Origin: Leptospira sp. GIMC2001
GTDB taxonomy: Bacteria > Spirochaetota > Leptospiria > Leptospirales > Leptospiraceae
Direction of reading: 5' to 3'
Assembly: GCF_028462125.1 (NCBI RefSeq)
Contig: NZ_CP115468.1
Span: forward strand, 3,713,559-3,777,558
Length of the DNA stretch: 64,000 nucleotides
Shown here: positions 1 to 9,648 of the stretch, in pieces
Numbering within the stretch: position 1 is the first letter of the stretch
How the letters are laid out: each line of letters starts with the position of its first letter
Program-made: the position numbers and the translations under genes
The notes under the pieces: generated by a model
Database searches by the model: none
Seen by the model: the letters and a program-made list of their open reading frames with translations, nothing else
Told to the model about the DNA's origin: nothing

Positions 1-746
1 ATCTGACTGAAGAGCAGAAAGAAAGAAGGAACATCATCCAAGAGCAGGAAGCTATTTGGAAGAACCCTGATTTCAAAGCTTACCATAAGACATTTCAAGA
101 GCTTCACCAATTGTCCAAAGCTTTCGCGAACAATAAATTTCGTCTCGCTCTATCTAACTACCAATCTGGTGTTAACGTTCTATTGAAGAACAGAGAGTGG
201 GTGGAACAATATCGCAAAGAAGAAGCAGAAAAGAAGCGTCTAGATGAGAAATGGTATTGGCAAAAAGTCGATCGTAAAGCTCGTGAAGAAAGAGTACTCT
301 CTAGAGAGAAGAACTCATCAAAGCAAATGGCTTTGAATTACTTCACAAGATCGATCAACCACTTGGACGAAATCAATAACCCAGATCTTAGAGAAAGACC
401 TGAATTCAAGAGACTTCTCTCTGATGTATATAGAAACTGGATCATGGTTGAGTATGACCTACAAAACCTTCCACAGACTATCCCAATCTTAGAGCTTTAT
501 ATTGAGATCGATGATAACGAAAAAGAGTATCCTGCTCATAAATATCTTGCGAGTGCTTATGCATTTGAAGAAAATATGATCAAGAAATATGGCGGTGGAT
601 CAGAAGATCAAATGTTGAAATACCGCTATAAGAAAAACGTTCATCTTCTCAGAGCTACTGAGTTGAAATACGGAAAAGATTCTCCCGAATACAAGCATAT
701 CGTAAATCTTGTAAACAGGGACGAAGTAATTTCGGTGACTCCTTAA
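1..746 (+). CDS. 3' part of a helical, TPR-like protein (flagellar-sheath candidate)
   Basis: The reading frame is open from base 3 and stops at 744-746, so the gene begins left of the window and only about 247 residues are visible. The visible part is almost entirely charged alpha helix: an N-terminal stretch rich in Glu, Lys, Arg and Gln, then helix pairs of the TPR kind ending in VISVTP. Codon use and the strong hairpin terminator just after the stop suggest a well-expressed, single or last gene. Size and style resemble FcpA, the flagellar-coiling sheath protein of Leptospira, but I cannot confirm that from memory, so no symbol is given. A generic TPR scaffold is the alternative. Confidence 0.6.
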   Translation, partial: LTEEQKERRNIIQEQEAIWKNPDFKAYHKTFQELHQLSKAFANNKFRLALSNYQSGVNVLLKNREWVEQYRKEEAEKKRLDEKWYWQKVDRKAREERVLSREKNSSKQMALNYFTRSINHLDEINNPDLRERPEFKRLLSDVYRNWIMVEYDLQNLPQTIPILELYIEIDDNEKEYPAHKYLASAYAFEENMIKKYGGGSEDQMLKYRYKKNVHLLRATELKYGKDSPEYKHIVNLVNRDEVISVTP

Positions 747-779
747 TTACCAATCGCGTCTCTTTTTTAGTCTGAGTGA

Positions 780-809
780 GGCCTGGATTTAAGTCCGGGC
801 CTTTTCTCT
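780..809 (+). terminator. Rho-independent terminator
   Basis: An 8-bp GC-rich stem, GGCCTGGA (780-787) with TCCGGGCC (794-801), contains one T-G pair and a 6-nt loop, and is followed by TTTTCTCTT. It lies 33 bp after the stop of the helical protein and should end that transcript. Confidence 0.8.
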
Positions 810-1109
810 TACTAGAAAATTTTGATTCAAAGAATGCATAGAAAACCGTTCAAATTACACAAGCCCATCTAATCCTGCTGAATTTATCTACCTTATTACT
901 TATCATTCCTTCCAGAATATTTTAGTTATTTTTTATACGTTAGAGATATATGCCAGGAATCGCATAGATTTCATTTTTAATAACAATCTATCAAGTCATA
1001 CTTACTTTCCAAATTGGAGTTCAAGTGCAAAAGATCCACTGATACGATCGACTTTGAAATAATTGAAAATCTTTTTTTTTAACTTCCACAATTTCTCAAT
1101 TACTGATAA
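810..1109. other. AT-rich intergenic region, no gene seen
   Basis: About 300 bp between the terminator and the histidine kinase. It has no convincing ORF, tRNA or repeat. It contains a T-run near 1071-1080 and many AT-rich possible -10 hexamers, none with a clear partner. It probably carries the promoter of the kinase gene. Confidence 0.5.
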
Positions 1110-2921
1110 ATGTTGAAAAACAGGATCATGAACTTTCTTTTCAATTTTATCAATAATTTAATTACTAAATATGGAATACCTAGCAGCGTTCGCGAAGTCA
1201 ATGATCCAGGATTGTACTATCGAATTACAATTACCAATCAATTGTCTCTGTTTTCACTCGTTTCCTGTTTGAGTTTTAGTGGAATCTATTGGTTTTATGG
1301 TGCTGAAAATTTAGCTATCACAGTCGGAATTTTATCTTTATTTTTTCCATTTGTCATTCTATTCAATTCAAAAGGTTGGTTTCTTCTTTCACGAACCAGT
1401 TTATTCTTAGCTAACCTTTTTGTAATGCTGATTATGTCCAATTTACTTGGGAAAGAATCAGGAATTTACTTTATTTATTTCCCGATTTGTGTAGGTATAT
1501 TTGTAATTTTTGCAAGTTCCGAAAGACTTACGATTGCAATTCTATTCACAATACTCGTTGCGGAAATAATATTTCTTGAATGGGTTGAATATTCTTATTT
1601 TGGAGACTCACAACTTCCAGATGAACTCAAAGATTACATGTTCAGTATTATGCTGACTTTCTCCTTACTCGCTCTCGTTGTTATGATAGTTAACATTAAT
1701 TATCACAATGACCGAAGTAACAAAAAGCTTACTTTGTTTAGAACTAAGATCAAAACAGATGATAGATCAGAATTTATTTTTTTGAATAAGATATTTGATT
1801 CTATCCTTGAGCCAATATTTATTAAAGACGAGAATCTGACATATATATTAGTTAATAACGCTTTTGTGAATCTTGTAAATAAGACGAAAGAGGACTTCAT
1901 TGGTAAAACTGATTTAGAAGCGGTTCCAAGTGAATATGCAGAATTGTATAGAAAAAGAGACATACAGATGTTAAATTTCGGAATCGATCTTACTCACGAA
2001 GAGAGATACGTTGATGAAAACGGAATTGAAAAAAATATTATTACCAAAAAGAAACTTTATTTAGATGAAAATAACAATCGGTACATAGTTGGAATCATTG
2101 AGGATATTACTGAGAGGAAAAGGAATGAACAGCTTCTCCGCGAATATACTAAAGAAATTGAAAATAAAAATATCAAATTGCAACTAGCGCTTTCCGGTAT
2201 CGAGTCATCGAATCTAGCCCGAAAAAATTTCTTTTCTAACTTTACTCAAGATTTCAGAACACCTCTCAACGCTATTCTGAACAGTAATAAAATATTAATG
2301 GATAATTCTGAATTACCCAAAAACACAGCTCCCTTCTTAGAAGCGATTCAAAATAACTCCAATTTATTACTCGAAATGATCAATTCCATTTTATCCTTAT
2401 CGAATCTTGAATCGGGTAGCAACCAAAAGCATTTAACAACCTTCACAATCAATCAAGTGGTTGAGGATCTCTACAATCACTTCATACCGATGGCAAAGAA
2501 AAAATCCATTGAGTTCAAAATTGAATCTACTTTTCCAATGCATTTTCTATTGGAAGGAGATGTCACAAAGTTGTGTCAGGCATTGAAAATACTAATAGAT
2601 ATGGGAATAAAATCAACTAACAAGGGTAAAGTTGAACTATCGATTCGAAGAAACACTGATATAGGAAATCTGGAATCATCCGATATTGGTCGATTCCATT
2701 TTACTATCACTGACACAGGACATGGCCTGGACATCCAAAGCAAAAATTTTACATATAGATCCTACAATCATCCAGACAATAACCAAACTTTGATATCACT
2801 GGATTTAGCCCTTTGCAGAGAATTTATCAAGCAATTGGGTGGAAATTTAGAAATCAAATCCACCGAAGGAAAAGGTACTCGGTTTTGGTTTACAATACCA
2901 ATTCATGAAAAGAAGAATTGA
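1110..2921 (+). CDS. Membrane PAS histidine-kinase-like protein, phospho-acceptor His replaced by Gln
   Basis: A 603-residue sensor. Residues about 35-200 form roughly six membrane helices, residues about 225-345 are a PAS domain ending in the typical DITERKRNEQ exit, and HisKA and HATPase regions follow. The H-box should read S-H-E-L-R-T-P-L but is FTQDFRTPL, with Gln380 where the phosphorylated histidine belongs. The N-box has lost its asparagines (ILIDMGIKST), and the G2 box reads SLDLALCREF instead of GLGL. Only the G1-type DTGHGL motif looks normal. It is therefore probably a pseudokinase acting by binding or dimerising with another kinase rather than by phosphotransfer. The start could also be Met7 (1128); neither has a clear Shine-Dalgarno site. 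Confidence 0.85.
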   Translation: MLKNRIMNFLFNFINNLITKYGIPSSVREVNDPGLYYRITITNQLSLFSLVSCLSFSGIYWFYGAENLAITVGILSLFFPFVILFNSKGWFLLSRTSLFLANLFVMLIMSNLLGKESGIYFIYFPICVGIFVIFASSERLTIAILFTILVAEIIFLEWVEYSYFGDSQLPDELKDYMFSIMLTFSLLALVVMIVNINYHNDRSNKKLTLFRTKIKTDDRSEFIFLNKIFDSILEPIFIKDENLTYILVNNAFVNLVNKTKEDFIGKTDLEAVPSEYAELYRKRDIQMLNFGIDLTHEERYVDENGIEKNIITKKKLYLDENNNRYIVGIIEDITERKRNEQLLREYTKEIENKNIKLQLALSGIESSNLARKNFFSNFTQDFRTPLNAILNSNKILMDNSELPKNTAPFLEAIQNNSNLLLEMINSILSLSNLESGSNQKHLTTFTINQVVEDLYNHFIPMAKKKSIEFKIESTFPMHFLLEGDVTKLCQALKILIDMGIKSTNKGKVELSIRRNTDIGNLESSDIGRFHFTITDTGHGLDIQSKNFTYRSYNHPDNNQTLISLDLALCREFIKQLGGNLEIKSTEGKGTRFWFTIPIHEKKN

Positions 2922-3029
2922 AGATCTACCAATAATAAATACAAATTTATTTTAATCCGTTCTAGTTTTCTGGATTTCTTTCAATTCATTTTTCGACAAT
3001 TTCAGAATAGAAATCTATTAAAATCCCGA

Positions 3030-5585
3030 TCAACTAGTTGACTTCATCAATTGCTTCACTGGAATGCTGAATAGTCTTCTTGAAGTCAGATAGTAAGCAA
3101 GAATTACACCAACAAATACAAAGATACCGACCAGACCAATTTCCAAAACCGGATAAACGGATTCCAATTCCAGGACAAATCGATTCAATACAAAATCAGC
3201 AATCAATGACAATGCAAGACTTGAAAAAAAGGCAAAGAAGGATAGCAGCAGTGCTTCTTGGAAAATCAACTTTCGAACAAAAATTTTCTCCGCACCAACG
3301 ACTCGATATAGAACTAACTCTCTTAGCCGTTCTCTTGCAGAAGAATACAAAACAGATACTAGTAATAAGACCGAGGCAAAAATCAAAAGCGATGACATTA
3401 TATTGATAATTCCTGATACTTTAACAATGATTCCTTCAAAACTTTTTACTGCCTTTTCTGTATCGATAAAAGTTATGTTTGGATAATCTTTCACAATAAC
3501 CTTTTGCAGTGCGAATCGATCTTCTGGAGATTCTATAAAGAATGATGAGAGGTAATACCGAGGTGCAGCCTCTAGATCTCCTCCAGAAAACAAAACTACA
3601 AAGTTTGGTTTCATATCTGACCAATTTACTGATCTTAAATTTGTGATCTTACCTTTAACTGGGAATCCTTGCACCGAGAACTCTAGCTCATCTCCGATAC
3701 CTGCACCTAGATACTTCGAGAAATCTTTTTCGACAGAGATTTCATTTTTGGAATTGGAATTCCAGAATTCACCAGAAGTTACAGATTCCGTTTCATAGAG
3801 GTCATCACGATAGGACAACATATACTCTCTGGTTCGAGCAGTTGCCCTCCAATCTCTTTTGCGAGCGTCTTTTTCTATAGAAGATTTATCAATTTTCTCA
3901 CCATTGATTTTGGATAATCTTGCACCAATTACTGGAACTAAACGATATTCTTTAGGTTGAAATTTCTGCACAGTCTCATCAAAAGCTAATTTCTGTTCAG
4001 ATCGAATGTCTAGAACGAAAACATTCGGTCTTTTGATAATTTGCCTTCCGCCACCTAACTGCAATAAGCTCTCTCGCAGAATCAATGACAATAACAGAAC
4101 AAAAATAGCAGCTCCAAGTCCAATGATGGATAATGAAACCAACCCGTATTGGCGGATGAATTTTTTAAAAACAAGAGAGCTTACACGTGCTACGGGAACT
4201 TTTTTAACAAAGACAGAGATCATGTATCGAACAATTAGATACACCAACCAGATAAGAAGAGGTAAGACAAAAAATATTGAACAGAGCACCAAACCCTTCA
4301 ATATATTTCCAGTGTCCAACCATGCTATCAGGAAAAATATTACAAAAATTACAGCAAGCATAACATATTCATACTTTCCAAATCCCTGTGATGCCGGTGT
4401 ATCATCTAGAGAGATTCCTTCGGGATTCTTTAAAGCATTGATCGGACTTACATTGCCTGCCTTAATCAGAGAATGGACTGAGACAAAAATCGGAACCAAT
4501 AAACCAAGACCGATTGATTCTAGTAGAGCGATATTTGTGAGGCCAGTTCCTAAATTTGGAATATCATTGCTTGAAAGAATATTGGGTAAACTAGATTGAA
4601 TCCAATATCCAAGTGCAAGTCCTGCAATTGAACCAATCAGAGAAAGAGCTACTGTCTCGCCGACAACTAACATTCGTACATACCTTGATTCGAGTCCAAG
4701 GCATTTTAGAATAGAAATCTGTTTCTGCGAATCCAAAACTCTTGTTCTTGTAGATATAAATATTGCTATGGCACCAAGAAAGAAGGAAGATAGACCTAAT
4801 AGACTTAAGAAATCAAGAGTATTGGTAATGAATAACTGAGATCCAGAATTGACTTCCGTATTATGCAATATGGTTAGATCTGCTTCATTGTATTCGTCGA
4901 AGTATTTGTCTTTGAATACCGAACTATCAGTGTTAGCTGGAAGCTTGATATACTCCATATATCGAATCCGACTTCCCCGTTCCTCAAGACCTGATCCAAT
5001 TAAGGAAGCTCGTCGAACGATTGAAGTTGGAGCCATTCCAGTGAATCCACCAACGCTTCCAGGTTCTTTAGTTAGAATGGCATGAAGGCGAAAGAATTTG
5101 TCTCCCAATCGAATCTTATCTCCAATTGATAGTCCAAGGTTTTTTGCTAAATTATCTTCCAATATGATTCCAGCTGAATCTAAAGTTTTATAACTATCGG
5201 GAGGTGAAGTCTCAATTCCTCCATAAAAAGGATAAGACTCTTCCATAGCACGAATCAAAGACAGTGATACTTCTTCATTTGCTGGATTTTGAAGCATGGA
5301 AAGAAATTGAACGACTTCTGCTTTCTTAGAGCCTGGTGGAAGTGTTCGATCCATTAGTTTGAATTGAAAATCACGAAATTTCTCTGGAGTCTGAAGCACT
5401 ATATCAGAACCCATCATATTTCTTGCTTCCGAACTAATAAGCTGAGTCAGGGATGATTTATATGATTGAATACCTGCAACTGCCCCAACTCCAATTGCCA
5501 CCGACAAAATAACTTGTAATGAATAGGTCTTTCGACTAAACAACTCACGTTTGATAAAAGTTTTAAAAAAAGCGGCCTGATTCAT
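3030..5585 (-). CDS. ABC transporter permease, FtsX/MacB-like (YbbP type)
   Basis: An 851-residue integral membrane protein with one N-terminal membrane helix (residues 20-40), a periplasmic MacB-type domain, and two FtsX-type helix clusters around residues 255-370 and 720-840, with a further helix group near 410-510. This duplicated layout matches the YbbP family of permeases that extract or remodel envelope lipids and lipoproteins. It starts 6 bp after the ATPase gene, so the two form one operon and one transporter. No lysophospholipase (TesA-like) neighbour is present, so the substrate is unknown. It converges with the upstream sensor gene across about 110 bp. Confidence 0.85.
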   Translation of the reverse strand: MNQAAFFKTFIKRELFSRKTYSLQVILSVAIGVGAVAGIQSYKSSLTQLISSEARNMMGSDIVLQTPEKFRDFQFKLMDRTLPPGSKKAEVVQFLSMLQNPANEEVSLSLIRAMEESYPFYGGIETSPPDSYKTLDSAGIILEDNLAKNLGLSIGDKIRLGDKFFRLHAILTKEPGSVGGFTGMAPTSIVRRASLIGSGLEERGSRIRYMEYIKLPANTDSSVFKDKYFDEYNEADLTILHNTEVNSGSQLFITNTLDFLSLLGLSSFFLGAIAIFISTRTRVLDSQKQISILKCLGLESRYVRMLVVGETVALSLIGSIAGLALGYWIQSSLPNILSSNDIPNLGTGLTNIALLESIGLGLLVPIFVSVHSLIKAGNVSPINALKNPEGISLDDTPASQGFGKYEYVMLAVIFVIFFLIAWLDTGNILKGLVLCSIFFVLPLLIWLVYLIVRYMISVFVKKVPVARVSSLVFKKFIRQYGLVSLSIIGLGAAIFVLLLSLILRESLLQLGGGRQIIKRPNVFVLDIRSEQKLAFDETVQKFQPKEYRLVPVIGARLSKINGEKIDKSSIEKDARKRDWRATARTREYMLSYRDDLYETESVTSGEFWNSNSKNEISVEKDFSKYLGAGIGDELEFSVQGFPVKGKITNLRSVNWSDMKPNFVVLFSGGDLEAAPRYYLSSFFIESPEDRFALQKVIVKDYPNITFIDTEKAVKSFEGIIVKVSGIINIMSSLLIFASVLLLVSVLYSSARERLRELVLYRVVGAEKIFVRKLIFQEALLLSFFAFFSSLALSLIADFVLNRFVLELESVYPVLEIGLVGIFVFVGVILAYYLTSRRLFSIPVKQLMKSTS

Positions 5586-5591
5586 AGTTTC

Positions 5592-6389
5592 TTATTTTTT
5601 CCGCTTCGTTTTCGTAGCTGACTTTTTTGCTTTCGGATTGCTGGATTTTCTGGATGGAATTGTTTTAGAGGAAGAAGCTGACTTATTCGATTTCGATGGT
5701 TTCTTTATAGAAGAAGTTGTCCTTTCGGTCAATTCACCGTCTTTCATCTCAAACACACGGTCAGCTAGTGCCGCAACAGCATGATCATGTGTTACAACAA
5801 TCAAAGTTGAACCCTTCTTACGATTCAAGTCCTGCAATAGTTGCATTACAATGTTACCATTCTTAGTATCAAGATTGGCTGTTGGCTCATCAGCGAACAG
5901 AATCTTAGGATCATTCACAAATGATCGAGCGATCGCTATACGTTGCTCTTCTCCTCCGGATAGTTGCAAAGGAAAATGGGAAGCTCTATGATCCATAGAA
6001 ACCGACTGTAACAATTCTAATGCTTTATTGAAAATTTCTTTCTCAGGAAGATTGGACGAAACCATCAAAGGTACTGCCACATTCTCAAGCGCTGTAAGGT
6101 TTGGAAGTAGTTGAAAATTTTGAAATACAAATCCGATCTTACTGGATCGCAATTTCGCGAGATCATCTTCGTTCATTGAAGATATATTCGTACTATCTAA
6201 TATTATAAATCCATCATCTGGTCGATCCAAGCCAGCTGCCATACCCAATAATGTTGATTTGCCAGACCCGGATGGGCCAACGATTGCGACAAATTCGCCT
6301 GATCTTACAGTAAAATGGACGTTTTTTACAACATGAATTTCTTCTGTACTGTTCTTAAAGGATTTATTGACTGATTGGAATTCTAACAT
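5592..6389 (-). CDS. ABC transporter ATP-binding protein, LolD/YbbA-like, with basic C-terminal tail
   Basis: A 265-residue ATPase. Walker A is GPSGSGKST (about residues 38-46), the signature is LSGGEEQRIAIAR, Walker B is ILFADEPTANLD and the H-loop is VVTHDH. These are the hallmarks of the LolD/MacB/YbbA branch that pairs with FtsX-type permeases, and the permease gene follows at once. The ATPase fold ends near residue 222. The last 40 or so residues are almost only Lys, Ser, Thr, Arg and Pro, an unusual disordered cationic tail for this family that might bind membrane or nucleic acid. ATG start; 6.4-6.7 kb upstream is non-coding. Confidence 0.9.
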   Translation of the reverse strand: MLEFQSVNKSFKNSTEEIHVVKNVHFTVRSGEFVAIVGPSGSGKSTLLGMAAGLDRPDDGFIILDSTNISSMNEDDLAKLRSSKIGFVFQNFQLLPNLTALENVAVPLMVSSNLPEKEIFNKALELLQSVSMDHRASHFPLQLSGGEEQRIAIARSFVNDPKILFADEPTANLDTKNGNIVMQLLQDLNRKKGSTLIVVTHDHAVAALADRVFEMKDGELTERTTSSIKKPSKSNKSASSSKTIPSRKSSNPKAKKSATKTKRKK

Positions 6390-6729
6390 TCTGCACTTTA
6401 GACAGAAAACGCTAAGGCATCCAACAAAAAAATCAATCGTATATATAAACTAAGTGTTAAACTGTTTGGAATTGGGCAGTGGTTGTTAAGTATAGCAGCT
6501 TTCGTTTGCAACAAAGTTGGCACGTTGATTTTTCAGTAACTTGGTTTTTTTTGAAAAAAAATCTTACAAAAAAAGAATTCGTATGATGCTTTTTTTTTGA
6601 CCCATAAGCGAAGAAAAATTATACAGTATCTTTCATCCTCTTAATAATTCAGATAAGAAACGTTGAGTTTTCTGGATTACGAACGATGGATGTCAATAAA
6701 GTATAAATAAATATTAGGGTGTATACTAG
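6390..6729. other. Divergent intergenic region, about 340 bp
   Basis: Separates the minus-strand ABC operon from the plus-strand zinc-ribbon/leuS genes. It is rich in A and T runs. A good sigma-70-type promoter for the plus strand is listed separately; no ORF or RNA gene was seen. Confidence 0.6.
6597..6625 (+). promoter_or_regulatory. Sigma-70-like promoter upstream of the zinc-ribbon gene and leuS
   Basis: TTGACC (6597-6602), a 17-bp spacer, then TATACA (6620-6625). Transcription would start near 6632, giving a leader of about 98 nt before the ATG at 6730. Spacing is ideal and the hexamers match consensus at 5/6 and 4/6 positions. Confidence 0.5.
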
Positions 6730-6894
6730 ATGGTGGAAAACGACTCAGAAGTCGGAACTCAGAATCAAGCTACAGGCAAAGTTTGCGCATGTGGTAAGAT
6801 TGTGAAAGAAGTGTATCAAAATGATTTATGCAGGGAATGTTTGACTGAGAGATTCAAATCACTGGTAAAAGTGATTGATTCAGTCAGAAAATAA
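6730..6894 (+). CDS. Small zinc-ribbon protein (54 aa)
   Basis: Too short for standard ORF lists. It starts ATG with an AGGG about 10 nt upstream and encodes 54 residues. It contains a C-A-C-G pair near residues 20-23 and L-C-R-E-C near 39-43, a CxC...CxxC arrangement that suggests one bound zinc, followed by a helical basic C-terminus. It lies 96 bp upstream of leuS in the same direction and downstream of a good promoter, so it is probably co-transcribed with it. I do not recognise a named family; it may bind RNA or protein. Confidence 0.7.
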   Translation: MVENDSEVGTQNQATGKVCACGKIVKEVYQNDLCRECLTERFKSLVKVIDSVRK

Positions 6895-6990
6895 ATTCAT
6901 ACCAATAGAATGTAGCTTATAAATGCTATTTAAGTTTTTAACCAAGCGAAAAGACGAAGGACAATAGAAACAATTTTTCAATATTAGGTG

Positions 6991-9621
6991 ATGGAATACG
7001 ATTTTAACAATATAGAACAGAAGTGGCAGAAAATTTGGGAGGATGAGAATACATTCCGAACGAATAGCAAATCAAGTAAGCAGAAGTTCTATTGTTTAGA
7101 TATGTTTCCTTATCCAAGCGGAGCGGGTCTTCATGTCGGTCATCCAGAAGGATACACAGCTACCGATATCCTATCCCGCTACAAGAGAATGGAAGGCTTT
7201 GAAGTTATGCATCCAATGGGCTGGGATGCATTTGGTTTGCCTGCAGAACGCTATGCGATGCAAACAGGTATCCATCCAAGTATAACGACCAAGAACAACG
7301 TCGACAACTTCCGAAGGCAGATTAAGGCTCTAGGACTCTCTTATGATTGGCAGAGAGAAATATCGACAACGGATCCTGATTATTTCAAATTCACTCAATG
7401 GATTTTTCTGGAAATCTACAATTCTTATTTCGATCGTTCGGTCGGCAGAGCTAAGCCAATCCAAGATCTCATCCAAAATCTAGAATCTAAAGGTTCTAAA
7501 GATTATGACGGACACGAAATACCAGAAGGTTTCGAGTTCTCGGAATCAGAATGGAAAAGTAAAACTCCTGCTGAAAAAGACCAGATTCTAAGTTACTTTC
7601 GATTGGTCTATCTAGCGAATATCCCAGTAAATTGGTGCGAAGCGCTAGGAACGGTTCTCGCCAATGAGGAAGTCGACGAGTGGGTACAAAAGGGCTATAC
7701 TGTCGAAAGAAAGCCAATGCGTCAGTATATGATGCGGATTACAAGCTATGCAGAAAGACTTTTGCAAGATCTTAGCCTATGTGAATGGCCGGTTTCCACG
7801 CTTGAAATGCAGAAGAACTGGATTGGCAAAAGTACAGGTCTTGAAATGGATTTTCCATTAGAAAAGGCACAATCTCCCAATCACAACTCCGTGCGAATTT
7901 TCACAACTAGACCAGATACCATTTTCGGTGTAAGTTATATGGTTCTTGCGCCAGAACATGAACTCGTGGATCTGATCACTACTTCAGATTATCGCGAGTC
8001 TGTTAACGAATACAAGAAATCCACAGCTCTCAAAAGTGATTTAGATCGCACAGAACTGAATAAAGATAAATCGGGTGTATTTACTGGGGCTTACTGCCTC
8101 AATCCAGTGGATCCAACTAAGAAAATTCCGATCTATATATCTGATTATGTTTTAGCGACTTACGGAACAGGTGCGATTATGGCAGTTCCTGCGCACGATC
8201 AGAGAGATTTTGATTTTGCCAAAAAATACAACCTCCCTATACTTCCAGTAATTCAGAATCCAAAGGATACTACCACCAACTTAGAATTAGCTGAGGCTTT
8301 CGATTCCAAGGAATCCATTTGTATCAACTCTTCTTCGAGTGCAATTACCTTAGATGGACTAGGATATCAAGCTGCTTTTGACAAGATGATAGAATGGACT
8401 GCCTCACGATCCATCGGCAAAGCAAAAGTTCAATTCAAACTTCGCGATTGGTTGTTTGCTAGACAGAGATATTGGGGCGAGCCAATTCCACTGGTTCATT
8501 ATCCAGATGGAACAACGCGTGCGATCCCAACCTCAGAGCTCCCGCTTGTTCTACCTGATTTAGCTGAGTTCAAACCATCCGGAACAGGTGAATCACCTCT
8601 AGCCCTCGCTAAGGACTGGTTAGAATACAAAGATCCTATATCCGGAATGGTTGGCAAGCGTGAGACCAATACTATGCCTCAATGGGCAGGATCTTGCTGG
8701 TATTATTTAAGATATATCGATCCAACCAACAAAGAACGGTTATGTGATCCAGACCTCGAAAAGGCTTGGATGCCGGTCAATATGTACGTCGGTGGATCAG
8801 AACATGCAGTATTGCATCTACTCTATTCAAGATTTTGGCATAAAATTCTTTTCGACTTAGGTCATGTCTCAACTCCTGAACCATTTCAAAAGTTGGTTCA
8901 TCAAGGATTGATTCTAGGTGAAGACAAAAGAAAGATGTCCAAATCACTGGGAAATGTTGTGAATCCAGATCAAGTAGTTGCAGAGTTCGGAGCTGATTCA
9001 CTGCGGCTATTTGAAATGTTCATGGGCCCATTTGAGATGGTCAAACCTTGGTCGACCAAGGGCGTTGAAGGAGTCTCACGTTTTCTACATCGAGTCTGGA
9101 GACTCTATCATCAAGGAACCAACGATCAGTTCAAAGTTGATGATAGCGAACCAACAAAAGAAGAATGGAAAGTTTTGCACAAAACCGTACAAAAAGTCCG
9201 CCAAGACATAGAGAATTTTTCATTTAACACTGCGATTTCGCAAATGATGATTTTTGTTAACGAAATCACGCCTACAGATCGTAGACCTAAGAAAATACTT
9301 GAACCTTTTGTACTCTTGCTAAGCCCTTTTGCTCCACATATTGCTGAGGAGCTTTGGTCGAAACTGGGTCACAACAAGACACTAGCTTATGAGGCTTTTC
9401 CTAAGGCGGATCCGCAATATTTAGTAGATGATGAGATCATTCTTCCCATTCAAGTCAACGGCAAGTTGCGTGGCGAAGCAAAAGTTCCTAAGGATATAAA
9501 TCAAGAACAGGCTGAACTGATTGGCAAGTCTCACGAGAAAGTTATACCTTTTCTCGAAGGTAAAACCATTCGAAAAGTAGTATTTGTTCCTGGTAAAATT
9601 CTCAATTTTGTTGTGGGTTAA
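6991..9621 (+). CDS. leuS: Leucyl-tRNA synthetase
   Basis: Charges tRNA-Leu with leucine in the cytoplasm. The HIGH-type motif is HVGHPEGYTATD (about residues 50-61) and the KMSKS motif is KRKMSKSLGN. The CP1 editing domain carries the Thr-rich TTRPDTIFG and a GTGAIMAVPAHDQRDFDF block. Total length of 876 is family-typical. Between the WIFLEIYNSYFD helix and NIPVNWCEALGTVLANEEV there are about 50 extra residues compared with E. coli LeuS, a lineage-specific insertion near the zinc-module position. Two starts are possible, GTG 6988 or ATG 6991; I chose the ATG. The upstream AGG is very close, so the ribosome site is poor. Confidence 0.97.
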   Translation: MEYDFNNIEQKWQKIWEDENTFRTNSKSSKQKFYCLDMFPYPSGAGLHVGHPEGYTATDILSRYKRMEGFEVMHPMGWDAFGLPAERYAMQTGIHPSITTKNNVDNFRRQIKALGLSYDWQREISTTDPDYFKFTQWIFLEIYNSYFDRSVGRAKPIQDLIQNLESKGSKDYDGHEIPEGFEFSESEWKSKTPAEKDQILSYFRLVYLANIPVNWCEALGTVLANEEVDEWVQKGYTVERKPMRQYMMRITSYAERLLQDLSLCEWPVSTLEMQKNWIGKSTGLEMDFPLEKAQSPNHNSVRIFTTRPDTIFGVSYMVLAPEHELVDLITTSDYRESVNEYKKSTALKSDLDRTELNKDKSGVFTGAYCLNPVDPTKKIPIYISDYVLATYGTGAIMAVPAHDQRDFDFAKKYNLPILPVIQNPKDTTTNLELAEAFDSKESICINSSSSAITLDGLGYQAAFDKMIEWTASRSIGKAKVQFKLRDWLFARQRYWGEPIPLVHYPDGTTRAIPTSELPLVLPDLAEFKPSGTGESPLALAKDWLEYKDPISGMVGKRETNTMPQWAGSCWYYLRYIDPTNKERLCDPDLEKAWMPVNMYVGGSEHAVLHLLYSRFWHKILFDLGHVSTPEPFQKLVHQGLILGEDKRKMSKSLGNVVNPDQVVAEFGADSLRLFEMFMGPFEMVKPWSTKGVEGVSRFLHRVWRLYHQGTNDQFKVDDSEPTKEEWKVLHKTVQKVRQDIENFSFNTAISQMMIFVNEITPTDRRPKKILEPFVLLLSPFAPHIAEELWSKLGHNKTLAYEAFPKADPQYLVDDEIILPIQVNGKLRGEAKVPKDINQEQAELIGKSHEKVIPFLEGKTIRKVVFVPGKILNFVVG

Positions 9622-9634
9622 TTTAATTTAGCCC

Positions 9635-9648
9635 GGGGCTTAAGCCCC
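9635..9648. terminator. Perfect GC palindrome after leuS, possible terminator
   Basis: GGGGCTTAAGCCCC is a perfect 14-bp palindrome 13 bp past the leuS stop. It can form a hairpin on either strand but has no T-run, so factor-independent termination is uncertain. Confidence 0.45.

Noticed and set aside
3030..5085. Open frames on the plus strand inside the ABC permease gene
   Set aside because: They are opposite-strand shadows of a well-conserved gene with poor amino-acid composition and no ribosome sites.
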